From NCBI GenBank assembly GCA_021785495.1, contig JAJYFB010000003.1:1-60369 (forward strand): a stretch of DNA of 60,369 nt, in the 5' to 3' direction. This document shows, one piece after another, positions 1 through 11,562 of the stretch (position 1 is the first letter of the stretch; the number at the start of each line of letters is the position of its first letter). The translations under genes and the position numbers were made by a program. The DNA is from Acidobacteriota bacterium. Its GTDB lineage: Bacteria > Acidobacteriota > Terriglobia > Terriglobales > Acidobacteriaceae. The notes below the pieces were generated by a model that saw nothing but the letters and a program-made list of their open reading frames with translations, was not told the origin of the DNA and did no database searches.

Positions 1-62
1 CATGGAAAACCCCAGCATTCACAGGCGTTTTTCCAACTTTTTCCGGGGCGCACGAAAAAAAC

Positions 63-2909
<2,847 letters not shown>

Positions 2910-2918
2910 CCTTGCGTC

Positions 2919-3704
2919 ATGCCCTGCGCCTGTGAAAGCTGCGCGCAACACGCGCGCCTCCTCGGCCTGGAGCAAGCGCCCCGGACGCGCGCGGTTCTGC
3001 GCAACGCCTATCGCGCGGCGGCGCGGCTTTGGCATCCGGACCGGTTTGAGCGCGATCCGGTCAGGCGCATTGAGGCCGAAGAGCGCTTCAAGCGGATTCA
3101 GGTCGCCTGCCGCGAACTCACCGAGCACCTGGAAAATCCCGTCGCATGGCCCATGGAGCCAGTATCCGCCGCAGTCGGTGCGGTTGCGCCACGCTACACC
3201 GCGCCGGGTCACACCGCGCCCAGTCATGCCGCGACGGGCAGCGCCGATGCGCCGGCCATCTCCTTCGGCGGCGAGCCCGGCTGTTTTGTCGCGCCGGATT
3301 TTTCGCCTGTCGCCGATCGCATCATCGCCGCGCAGTTGCGCGACGCCGAGCGGGCCCTGGCCATCGTCGATCTCTCCGGCCGATACGCCGAGCCGGGCAG
3401 GTTTGCGCGCTTCCTTCTGCTGGCCGATTCCGGACTCTTTTTGCGGGATGAACGCGGTCTCGTCTGCTTGCTTCGGTATGACGATCTGGGCGCGGTGCGG
3501 CTGGTGGAGCGGAGCCGGCGCGGAGTAGCCGGCCTGTGGCGCATGCTCCTGGAGCGGCTTTCGGGCAGGGAGCAGCGATACCGGCTGGAAATCTGGCGAA
3601 ATAACGCAAGCCTCTTTTACACGATCGCCCACCAGACGAGCGACCGCGTCAAGCAAATTCTGTACGAATTCCTGGAGCGGAAGCGGCCGCGGCCCGAACT
3701 GTAA
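2919..3704 (+). CDS. J-domain-like (DnaJ-type) protein
   Basis: The first ~75 residues look like a J domain: a helix, then the diagnostic HPD tripeptide inside LWHPDRF, then a charged helix ending in FKRIQVACREL. J domains recruit and stimulate DnaK, so a co-chaperone role is inferred. The N-terminus begins with a Cys pair (CACESC). A Pro/Ala/His linker with small internal repeats (YTAPGHTAPSHA) leads to a C-terminal domain of about 140 residues that I do not recognise. No DnaJ zinc-finger or peptide-binding domains are present, so this is not canonical DnaJ. It starts 10 bases after valS stops and ends 10 bases before nadC, so cotranscription is likely. Confidence 0.75.
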   Translation: MPCACESCAQHARLLGLEQAPRTRAVLRNAYRAAARLWHPDRFERDPVRRIEAEERFKRIQVACRELTEHLENPVAWPMEPVSAAVGAVAPRYTAPGHTAPSHAATGSADAPAISFGGEPGCFVAPDFSPVADRIIAAQLRDAERALAIVDLSGRYAEPGRFARFLLLADSGLFLRDERGLVCLLRYDDLGAVRLVERSRRGVAGLWRMLLERLSGREQRYRLEIWRNNASLFYTIAHQTSDRVKQILYEFLERKRPRPEL

Positions 3705-3713
3705 GCTAGAAGC

Positions 3714-4604
3714 ATGGACTGGAAAACCCATCGCATCGACGCCCTGCTGGAGCAGGCTCTCGAAGAGGATCAGGCCGCGCGCGATACGACGACTCAACTG
3801 ACCGTCGATCCCGCGCTGCGCGCCAGCGCTTCGGTGATCGCCCGCGAAGACCTGGTCGTCGCCGGCCTGGGCGCGATTGCGCGCATTCTCGAAATCTATG
3901 CGCGGCTCGACAAGCGCTCCTCGGCGCACACCCGCTTCGAGGTCGTCAGCCATCCGGAGATCTTCGACGGCGTGCGCTTGCGCAAGGGCCAGGTGCTGGC
4001 CGTGATTCGGCACAATGCGCAGACGCTGCTCAGTTGCGAGCGCGTGATTTTGAACCTGCTGCAACACCTGAGCGGCATCGCCACGCTGACGCGCAAATAT
4101 GCCGACGCAATCGAGGGCACGCATGCCCGCGTGCTCGACACGCGCAAGACCGTGCCCGGAATGCGCCTTCTCGAAAAATACGCCGTGCTTTCGGGCGGCG
4201 GCGTGAACCATCGCATGGACCTGGCCGCGGCCATTCTCCTCAAGAACAATCACATCGCCCTTGGCGGCGGCATTCCGACCGTGCTTGAACGCGCGCTGGC
4301 GGGGCGCAGGCCGGGCCAGCGCGTGCAGGTGGAGGTGCGGACAACGCGCGAGCTCGACGAAGCGCTGGCGCACGGAGCCGAGTCCATCCTGCTCGACAAC
4401 ATGACGCCCGCCGAGGTGAAGGCCGCCGTCGAGCGCATTCATTCCAGCGGCCGCGCGATCCCGATCGAAGCCTCGGGCGGCATCGTGCTCGACAACATTC
4501 GCGCTTACGCCGAAGCCGGCGTCGATTTCATCAGCGTGGGCGCGCTGACGCACTCCGCGCGCGCCGTGGACATCTCCATGTCCATCGTTGCCCAATGGAA
4601 CTGA
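3714..4604 (+). CDS. nadC: Nicotinate-nucleotide pyrophosphorylase (quinolinate phosphoribosyltransferase)
   Basis: NadC converts quinolinate and PRPP to nicotinate mononucleotide, CO2 and PPi in de novo NAD synthesis. Its 296 residues match the family. Visible hallmarks are the TRKT motif followed by PGMRLLEKYAV, the GGGVNHRMDL substrate loop, the LLDNM stretch and the EASGGI phosphate-binding segment near the C-terminus. It sits 10 bases after the J-domain-like gene and 3 bases before birA. nadA and nadB are not in the window. A TAAGCT hexamer 6 bases upstream of the ATG coincides with the upstream stop codon and is probably not a promoter. Confidence 0.96.
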   Translation: MDWKTHRIDALLEQALEEDQAARDTTTQLTVDPALRASASVIAREDLVVAGLGAIARILEIYARLDKRSSAHTRFEVVSHPEIFDGVRLRKGQVLAVIRHNAQTLLSCERVILNLLQHLSGIATLTRKYADAIEGTHARVLDTRKTVPGMRLLEKYAVLSGGGVNHRMDLAAAILLKNNHIALGGGIPTVLERALAGRRPGQRVQVEVRTTRELDEALAHGAESILLDNMTPAEVKAAVERIHSSGRAIPIEASGGIVLDNIRAYAEAGVDFISVGALTHSARAVDISMSIVAQWN

Positions 4605-4607
4605 TCC

Positions 4608-5426
4608 GTGCTCGATTCCGTGTTCGATTCCATGTTCGATCTGGCCGCGCTCGACGCCGCGCTGGCCGGTACGATCTTCGCCGGCAAGCAGCAGTACGCG
4701 CGCGTGACCGGCTCAACGAACGCGGACGCGGTCGAGGCCGCTCGCCACGGTGCGCCGCACGGATCGGTCTACTTTGCCGATGAGCAACGGGCCGGGCGCG
4801 GGCGCGGCGATCATCGCTGGGAGTCGGCCGCCGGCGAAGGGCTCTACGTGAGCGTGCTGCTGCGGCCGAGATTTCCCGCCGCGCGTCTGCCGCTGCTGCC
4901 GCTGGCCGCAGGGCTGGCCGCGGCCGGGGCGATTCGCGCCGTCTGCGCGCTCACCGTCGATCTGCGCTGGCCGAACGATCTGCTGATCGGCGCGCGCAAG
5001 GTGGTCGGCATTCTGGCCGAGGCGATTCACGCCGCCAACAGTCCGCACCACGCCGTGGCGGTCGGGATCGGGATCAACGTGCATCAACGCGCGTTTTCGC
5101 CGGAGTTGGCCACGCCGGCCACTTCGCTCGATCTGGAATCGGGCCGGCGTATCGCGCGGCAAGAGCTTCTGGTGGCGCTGTTGCAATCGCTGGAGCGGGA
5201 GGCGCGCGCACTCGAAGAACCCGGAGCGGCAAGCAAGCTGATCGCGCGCGTCGAGGCGGCTTCGACATGGATGCGCGGCCGCGCGGTGGAAGTTCACGGC
5301 CCGCAGGCCTGCTCGGGCGTCACGGCCGGGCTCGACGAGAATGGATTTCTGCGCGTGACGACCGCGCAGGGAAGCGTCACCGTGCAGACAGGCGGCTTGC
5401 GCGCAAGCGGGGCGACGAACCGCTAG
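4608..5426 (+). CDS. birA: Biotin--[acetyl-CoA carboxylase] ligase
   Basis: The protein activates biotin as biotinyl-AMP and transfers it to the carrier protein of acetyl-CoA carboxylase. The biotin-binding signature appears as GSTNADA followed by the adenylate loop AGRGRGDHRWES, and then LRWPNDLLIGARKVVGILAE. The N-terminal helix-turn-helix of E. coli BirA is absent, so this is a ligase without repressor function. The GTG at 4608 is chosen because it lies 3 bases after the nadC stop. An ATG 24 bases downstream (MFDLAALDAAL) is a plausible alternative. It closes the valS-J-nadC-birA run. Confidence 0.93.
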   Translation: MLDSVFDSMFDLAALDAALAGTIFAGKQQYARVTGSTNADAVEAARHGAPHGSVYFADEQRAGRGRGDHRWESAAGEGLYVSVLLRPRFPAARLPLLPLAAGLAAAGAIRAVCALTVDLRWPNDLLIGARKVVGILAEAIHAANSPHHAVAVGIGINVHQRAFSPELATPATSLDLESGRRIARQELLVALLQSLEREARALEEPGAASKLIARVEAASTWMRGRAVEVHGPQACSGVTAGLDENGFLRVTTAQGSVTVQTGGLRASGATNR

Positions 5427-5580
5427 CGATCCATTCACGCAATCTGGCCATGCAGCTTGCGCTGCGAGGCGAGCGCGGACCGGAAGACCCGCGTCACAGC
5501 CGATGGATCGTCTCATCGAGAAAGATTGCTCCAGAAGGCACGGTCCGAAGACCCTGCGCGGCGGCGCGTCCTTGCGTCGA

Positions 5581-7671
5581 TCAGCAGCTTCGCAGGCCGT
5601 CGATGTCCTTGAAATCGACGATGCGGACCGCGCCGTCGGCGAGCACGATCTCGGCGCCGAGCACCGAGCCGGAAGGCATCACGTCGAAGATGCGGACGCT
5701 TTGGACAGGGCTCAGCTCCTCGGGCGTCCAGGCCGTGTCGTCGGTTTTGTGCAGCAGGGCCGTAATCATCAGATCCATCGACGGATTTTTCGCCATGCGC
5801 TTGCGGCGCACAAAGAGGACCGTGCTTTCGTCGGCCTCGGCGTTGAAGCCGCGATGCGTCTTGCTTGCGATCGCGTCCCAGCCGGAATAAGCGATCATCG
5901 CCGTCTGCCGGCCGGGGATCGCGGCCGCGATGCCCTGCCCGCCGGTAGTCGCAAAGGCGCGCGTGACGGCGCTCTGGCCGCCCATGTGCGGCAGGCCGAA
6001 GTGGCCGAGGGTGAGTTCGTGCTCGTAGGCGAGCCGGCTGCGATCGACGCGCACCACGCCGCCGGGGATCGTGATTTCAGCAAGGTCGATGATGTAGCCC
6101 ACGCCGTTGTTCGGCGGCTTGCGCAGGATCAGTTGCCGGTAGAGGACGCCGTCGCGCTCGCCGTTGAAGAGCGTGCTCTGCGCGCCCGTGAAGCCGGCCT
6201 CCTTCGCGGCCTGGTTATCGACGGCGCGGCCGGTGAGATAGAAGTTGATGTCCACGCCGCCGAGGTCGCGCGGGTCGAGCGAGCGGAAGGTGTACTCCTG
6301 CGCCGTGCCGCCCTCGGGGTCGCGATCCTCCCACGGAAAATGCGTGTTGAAGACCAGCTTGGCGTAGTTCGGATCGTCGTCGTAGATCTTGCCGGAGACG
6401 ATCTCCGAGCTGCCGCTGGAGCCGTGATTGACGAGCGCGAGACCGGGCTTGACAAGCACGGTGCGCTGCGATTGCCGGCCCAGCCCGGTCCACATGCCGT
6501 CGTTCTCCTGCGCTGTCCAGAAGGGCGAATCCTCCGGCAGGGCCAGCGCGATGAAGGGTAGAAACATGATGAACGGGCTGGCCGGGCAACTGTAGTTCTG
6601 GATGGCGAATTCGCGGTGGGGATAGAAGCCCAGGCTGGGAATGTCGTTGTCGTAAAAATCTTCGCGCGCGGTGAACTGCAGGATCGAGCCCGAGCAGAGA
6701 CGCCGCGCCCAGCCGGGATCGAGCGGCGGCGCGCCGGCGAGCAGAAACGAGACCGGAAAACCGCCCGCGATCCAGAGCCGGTAACAGATGCTGCGCGCCC
6801 ACATGTTGATGTAGCCGTTGCGCCCGAAGAATCGGGTGTACGTCTGGAACAATTCCTGAAAGCTGCGTTCGAGAACGGCGGCGATCTCCGGGTAATGCTC
6901 GCGGCCGAAGGCCCGGCTCCAGATGGTTCCGTACACCACGAAGAGGCTGATGGTGTAGTAGTTGTAGCTCTGTTCGAGGTACCAGCCATTGCCCGCGTGA
7001 TAGGAGGCGACCCACTGCAGATGACTCTTCAGCAGGTCATCGTCGATGGTGTAGCCGTTCATCTTCAGCAACGAGAGGGCGCAGATGTTGAAGACCCGCC
7101 AGTTGTTTTGCGTGGTGCGGTGGTGCACCCATTTGGAGATGGTGACGGCCATTTCGTCGCGCTGGTGCTGCGTAAAGTGCGGCCACAGAACGTCGGGCAG
7201 CAGCAGCAGGGTCTTGGCCAGCCCGCCGAACTCGCAGGTGAACTGGTAGGTCGCATCCGGCAGATCCTCGGGCATCGGCAGGCTGTTGGCGTGGCCGGGC
7301 GTCAAGGCGTTGTAAAAATGGTGGCAATAGTATTCGCGCAGCTTGATGCCGTTGAGGACGACCTCGGGATCGACGTGGATCAGCGGCGCGGCCAGATTGT
7401 AGGTGCGCTCCAGAGCCTCGAACTCATGCGAGCGATGCCGCCAGTCGGGGGCGTTCGGCTGGGGATAGGATTTGCCGGGAACCAGCGGAAAGACGATCGG
7501 CTGGTCGAAGGACTTCACGTGTCGAAAGGCGCGGCCGAGAACGTACTTCGCGCAGTCGATGTAGTGCTGGCGGGTCATGCCCGTCCGCGGGCTGCGCTCG
7601 AAGTCGGGATTCTGGACGAGATAAGCGCCGTGTGCGGGCGCGAGATCGGCGTGCGACGAGAACGAGGTCAT
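5581..7671 (-). CDS. DUF2264 family protein
   Basis: This is a cytosolic-looking protein of 696 residues without an obvious signal peptide. The N-terminal ~400 residues are rich in Trp, Tyr and His, including NNWRVFNICALSLLK and SYNYYTISLFVVYGTIWSRAFG, and resemble DUF2264. That family has an alpha/alpha-toroid-like fold and is often found near carbohydrate catabolism genes. The C-terminal third is beta-rich, reminiscent of polysaccharide lyase or heparinase-like C-terminal domains. The start at 7671 is preferred over the ORF start at 7758 because GAAGG lies about 8 bases upstream, and the longer form would overlap the neighbouring peptidase gene with an un-protein-like, basic extension. A glycan-related role is inferred; the substrate is unknown. 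Confidence 0.75.
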   Translation of the reverse strand: MTSFSSHADLAPAHGAYLVQNPDFERSPRTGMTRQHYIDCAKYVLGRAFRHVKSFDQPIVFPLVPGKSYPQPNAPDWRHRSHEFEALERTYNLAAPLIHVDPEVVLNGIKLREYYCHHFYNALTPGHANSLPMPEDLPDATYQFTCEFGGLAKTLLLLPDVLWPHFTQHQRDEMAVTISKWVHHRTTQNNWRVFNICALSLLKMNGYTIDDDLLKSHLQWVASYHAGNGWYLEQSYNYYTISLFVVYGTIWSRAFGREHYPEIAAVLERSFQELFQTYTRFFGRNGYINMWARSICYRLWIAGGFPVSFLLAGAPPLDPGWARRLCSGSILQFTAREDFYDNDIPSLGFYPHREFAIQNYSCPASPFIMFLPFIALALPEDSPFWTAQENDGMWTGLGRQSQRTVLVKPGLALVNHGSSGSSEIVSGKIYDDDPNYAKLVFNTHFPWEDRDPEGGTAQEYTFRSLDPRDLGGVDINFYLTGRAVDNQAAKEAGFTGAQSTLFNGERDGVLYRQLILRKPPNNGVGYIIDLAEITIPGGVVRVDRSRLAYEHELTLGHFGLPHMGGQSAVTRAFATTGGQGIAAAIPGRQTAMIAYSGWDAIASKTHRGFNAEADESTVLFVRRKRMAKNPSMDLMITALLHKTDDTAWTPEELSPVQSVRIFDVMPSGSVLGAEIVLADGAVRIVDFKDIDGLRSC

Positions 7672-7754
7672 GTGTCTGCCTTCGCGAGTCCGTTTTATCT
7701 GGACTAAATTGATTTTCCTATGGAAGAATAGCAAAGTTTTCTCGCCTTGCGCCC

Positions 7755-9914
7755 TCAACGGACCGATTGAAGAACGTGGGTGGCGCGGTTCAGCGCCGCG
7801 GCGAGCGCCTCCAACTGCTGCACGGCCAGGTTCCGATTCTGCGCGTCGATGGCTTCATTGACGCCGGGCAGGACGACGGCGGCATAGCCGGTTGCCTCGC
7901 CGGGCGCGAAGATCGTGTGTTTGTACCAGGGGCGGCCCGGCAGTCCGGCTTCGGTCAGCAGGGAGGTCTCCACCTTGCGCAAGGCCAGATTCAGCCGTTC
8001 GGGATCGCCCGACGGGGACGATTCGAGAGGAGTCACGCGCTGTGCCTCTGCCAGAAAGCGCGCCGCAGCAGCCTGCGCCGGAGCAAAGTCGAGCGCATCG
8101 AGTCCGGCCTCGGCGGCGCGCTGGCGGGCAGCCTCGAGTTGCGACGCGATCTGGCGCGCATAGGCGGTGTAATCGTACGGCAGCACGTCGGCGTCGGCCA
8201 TGCGCAGGACTTCGAGGCCCAGAATGCGCGCCATTTGCTGCAAATACAGAAAGTGCGGATCGGCGTTCGTCGTGAACCACGCGAAGTCGTCGAAGGCCGA
8301 GTGGTAGACGCCGTAGGGGCCGCTCGATTCAATGTCGGTGGAGGGCACGCCGGCGTGCTGCAGGAAGGGCGTATAGTCCGACCCAGAGCCGAGATTGCCC
8401 ACGGGGGGCTCATCCTTCGACACGGTCGAGCTGGCTGACTTTTGCCCTGAATTTTCCGTACGATTTCGGTTGCGCCAGACCTGGTACACCGAGCCGCCCA
8501 GCGGGCTGGGAACCGACCGGGTGACGCTACGCACGAATTCCTTGAGCGAGGGCACGGCGGCGGCGGAAAAATCCGGCCCGGAGACGGCAATATCGACATT
8601 GAAGTAGGCGACGGCATGGTCGAGGGCGCGATCCTGCTCTTCGACCCACTCGGTTGAGCCGATCAGACCCTGCTCTTCGGCGTCCCAACTGCAAAAAAGA
8701 ATCGTGCGCCGGGGCCTCCAGCCTGCGCGCAGAAGCGCGCCAAGGCCGCGTGCCGCTTCGAGCATCGCGGCCGTGCCACTCGATGGATCGACCGCGCCGT
8801 AAACCCACGCATCGCGATGATTGCCGGCGATCACCGACTCGTCCGGTTCGTCTGCGCCGGGAATTTTGCCGATCACGTTCCAGATGATGCGGCGCTTGGA
8901 CTCCTGCCGCGAGACCAGATGCACGCGCACGCCGCCCGGGCCCATGCGATAGGAAAAAGGCAGGCCGCCCTGCCAGCTTGCCGGCGTTTTGGGGCCCTGG
9001 AGCGCGCGCAGAATCGGTTCGGCGTCGTGAGCGCTGAGGGGGATCGAGACGATGTGCGGCTCATTGCCGCCGGGGCCGTCTGGATGGGCGATGCGCGCCG
9101 AATCGGGCAGATCAAGCGTCGAGGCGACGCCGGGCGTCTCCGGGTCGCCGGGATACTTGAAGAGATACTGCACGGAGCCGCCCTGCACCGCGGCTGCCGG
9201 CCGCCACGGGCCCTTTGGCCAGGTTTCTCCTCTGGTAAAACCATCGTCCCGCGGATCGGAATAAAGAATCACGCCCGCGGCGCCGCGCTGCTCGGCGAGA
9301 TAGACTTTGACGCCGCGAAAGTTCTCGCCGTAGCGGCAGAGTACGATCTTGCCGCGCACGTCGATGTGACGCGCGGCCAGCTCGTTGAAGTCCTCGCGGC
9401 GGCCATAGTTCGCGTAGACCACCTCGCCCGTCACATCGCCTGACCCCGATGAACCATTGAAAGGCATGGTGACGCGGGGATCGTCCGGGGCCGGGTCACC
9501 GGCGGCATGCTCGCGCGTGGGACCGCTGAGCAGCAGATGCCCCTTCGCGTCCCTGGCTTCGACGCGCTGGACAATTGGCCAGTTGAGCAGTACGCGATCG
9601 GGAACAATCTGCGTCTCAAAGCCGTCGGCGCGGAACTGGCTCGCCACGTACTCGGCGGTCTTCCCGTCTTCGGGCGTAGCGGCCAGGTGCGGCTCGGCGG
9701 TGAGCGTCTTCAGCTCCTCGCCTGCGCGCTGCGGGTTGGGAACCGCGAGAAATTTCGTTTCGAGCCTGGTCTCGGCGGCAAAGTTCGCGTACCCGATCGC
9801 ATCCGAACCGAAGTCATTCTGCGGCGGCGCGGTTTGTGCGCGCAGAAGGCCGCTGGCGAAGACGGTGGAAACAGCGGCCAGCAGCAGCGCGGCGCGCGGC
9901 GCGCGGAGGTTCAT
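7755..9914 (-). CDS. Secreted M28 peptidase, glutamate carboxypeptidase II-like
   Basis: The 719-residue protein has a cleavable signal peptide (LLLAAVSTVFASGLLRAQ). A protease-associated (PA) domain spans about residues 110-270, followed by the M28 zinc-peptidase domain and a TFR-type dimerisation domain. Zinc ligands can be read in AGNHRDAW, the catalytic DAEEQGLIGS, SGSDYTPF and YHSAFDDF. This order is that of glutamate carboxypeptidase II (NAALADase) relatives. It is expected to release C-terminal acidic or other amino acids from peptides outside the inner membrane. The ORF extends 50 residues further upstream, but the signal peptide and GGGAAG-like RBS support the ATG at 9914. DUF2264 follows on the same strand. 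Confidence 0.9.
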   Translation of the reverse strand: MNLRAPRAALLLAAVSTVFASGLLRAQTAPPQNDFGSDAIGYANFAAETRLETKFLAVPNPQRAGEELKTLTAEPHLAATPEDGKTAEYVASQFRADGFETQIVPDRVLLNWPIVQRVEARDAKGHLLLSGPTREHAAGDPAPDDPRVTMPFNGSSGSGDVTGEVVYANYGRREDFNELAARHIDVRGKIVLCRYGENFRGVKVYLAEQRGAAGVILYSDPRDDGFTRGETWPKGPWRPAAAVQGGSVQYLFKYPGDPETPGVASTLDLPDSARIAHPDGPGGNEPHIVSIPLSAHDAEPILRALQGPKTPASWQGGLPFSYRMGPGGVRVHLVSRQESKRRIIWNVIGKIPGADEPDESVIAGNHRDAWVYGAVDPSSGTAAMLEAARGLGALLRAGWRPRRTILFCSWDAEEQGLIGSTEWVEEQDRALDHAVAYFNVDIAVSGPDFSAAAVPSLKEFVRSVTRSVPSPLGGSVYQVWRNRNRTENSGQKSASSTVSKDEPPVGNLGSGSDYTPFLQHAGVPSTDIESSGPYGVYHSAFDDFAWFTTNADPHFLYLQQMARILGLEVLRMADADVLPYDYTAYARQIASQLEAARQRAAEAGLDALDFAPAQAAAARFLAEAQRVTPLESSPSGDPERLNLALRKVETSLLTEAGLPGRPWYKHTIFAPGEATGYAAVVLPGVNEAIDAQNRNLAVQQLEALAAALNRATHVLQSVR

Positions 9915-9946
9915 GCGGTCTTCCCTTTCTGTCGGACGGACTCCGT

Positions 9947-10351
<405 letters not shown>

Positions 10352-10452
10352 CGCTTCCTCCGGTACGGAACGATTTCGGCCGCCTCTGCGAAAAGACGCA
10401 GGATGCAGCGGCAATCTCCGCACTCAGCCATGCTACACGGCGGCGCGGGCAG

Positions 10453-11181
10453 TCATCGCGGTCTTACGATGAGAATTGCCTCCGTCTTCATTTGCACGAA
10501 CTGACAATCGTACCTGCTCTCCAGCACGGTGATGGCAACGCGCCAGATGTGGAAAAAGCAGGGCATGATGTCCTCGACAACCACCGCACCATTTTTCTTC
10601 AGCAGGGGCAAGGCAAAGCGAATCGTATTGAGGTTCGCCAAAGGCAGATGCAGGCCATCATCAATCACCAGATCGAGCGGAGGAAGTTTTGCCGCAAGCT
10701 CTTGGAACGTTTCCGGCTTTGTCTGGTCTACATAAAACGTCTGGATTCTGTCTTCGGCGAATAAGATGCTTTTGTCTATATCCGCACCATACAAATTGGC
10801 CTTGGGCGCCCAGTCTCTGAAGGCCCTTTCGGCAGCTCCTGGACTTCCACCGGTGCCCATGTTGGAATGAACGCGCGTGTGATTGGTTCCCAGACCAATT
10901 TCAAGAATGTTGAGCGGAATATCCCGTCGCAAGAGCGAGGCGTAGGCCACATCGTAATTATGCTTGCTGGATTTATCCGAGCCGTATTTGCGAAAAAGTT
11001 CCGCAAGACTTCGGGAGTCTTCCGTTTCAGAAAACATGCTTTCCCAGTTTTTCAGGTCGATTTGAGTGAAACCGTCCAGCACGGTGATGAATTCCGACTG
11101 GTCCTGAATCGGGATTCGTTTGACCTCAATACCCAAAAGGCCAAACAGCCACTTGATCGAAGCTTTCAGCGATGCCATCAT
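10453..11181 (-). CDS. Class I SAM-dependent methyltransferase
   Basis: The 242-residue protein has a Rossmann methyltransferase core. Motif I reads ILEIGLGTN, the acidic ribose-binding segment LYGADID, and motif IV-like DLVIDDGLH, preceded by a KYGSDKSSKH motif seen in sugar and macrolide O-methyltransferases of the MycE type. A glycan or secondary-metabolite substrate is inferred from that resemblance only. Base composition is clearly lower in GC than the flanking genes and synonymous AT-ending codons are common, which suggests recent acquisition. Two consecutive Met codons occur at the start; either could be used. A TATACT hexamer lies upstream (minus strand, about 11230-11235). A MITE-like repeat sits about 100 bases upstream. 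Confidence 0.8.
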   Translation of the reverse strand: MMASLKASIKWLFGLLGIEVKRIPIQDQSEFITVLDGFTQIDLKNWESMFSETEDSRSLAELFRKYGSDKSSKHNYDVAYASLLRRDIPLNILEIGLGTNHTRVHSNMGTGGSPGAAERAFRDWAPKANLYGADIDKSILFAEDRIQTFYVDQTKPETFQELAAKLPPLDLVIDDGLHLPLANLNTIRFALPLLKKNGAVVVEDIMPCFFHIWRVAITVLESRYDCQFVQMKTEAILIVRPR

Positions 11182-11562
11182 GCGTCTCGATCCTTGCCCA
11201 CGCTTTCGTTTTGAATCTCCGATTGAAAGAAGTATAAGCTGGCATCATGATTGCGTGGATGAGAAATCAAATTTCCAGTCAGGGCCAACGCATTTGGATT
11301 TCGCATTGCCGCCCGGAACAGCTTGGAAAGGGCACGGCTGAAGCCGTGCCCATTCCAAACAAAATCATCCCGCAAGCTGCAATGGGTTTGCCCTGCATTT
11401 CCAGTTTGATTGTATGGATACTTCCCCATCAAGCGATCGCCACGCGGCGGATGCGCCGGTTTTCGGTTTGGACTCGACAGCCCGTGGTTTCATTCATTGG
11501 CCGAGCGAAACCGCGGACGCATGGTGTCCCTGGGCAATGCGTCAATCCATCCGGGCGGAGCG
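11182..11562. other. Gene-free interval with a MITE-like repeat
   Basis: These 381 bases between the methyltransferase and the VirB10-like gene hold no convincing coding region. About a third is the 114-bp palindromic repeat described separately. The rest is of mixed composition. The short ORFs here on both strands are shadows of the repeat and of the neighbouring genes. Confidence 0.7.
11281..11394 (-). repeat. MITE/REP-like palindromic element, copy 1
   Basis: This is a 114-bp element. Its ends are imperfect inverted repeats (AGGGCCAACGCATTT and AATGGGTTTGCCCT), and its centre is a hairpin GGCACGGCTGAAGCCGTGCC. It is nearly identical, in the opposite orientation, to 38760-38873, which has the same length. 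The 9-bp direct repeat ATTTCCAGT flanks it at 11271-11279 and 11397-11405, as expected of a target-site duplication. No transposase is encoded, so it would have to be moved in trans. Confidence 0.85.
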
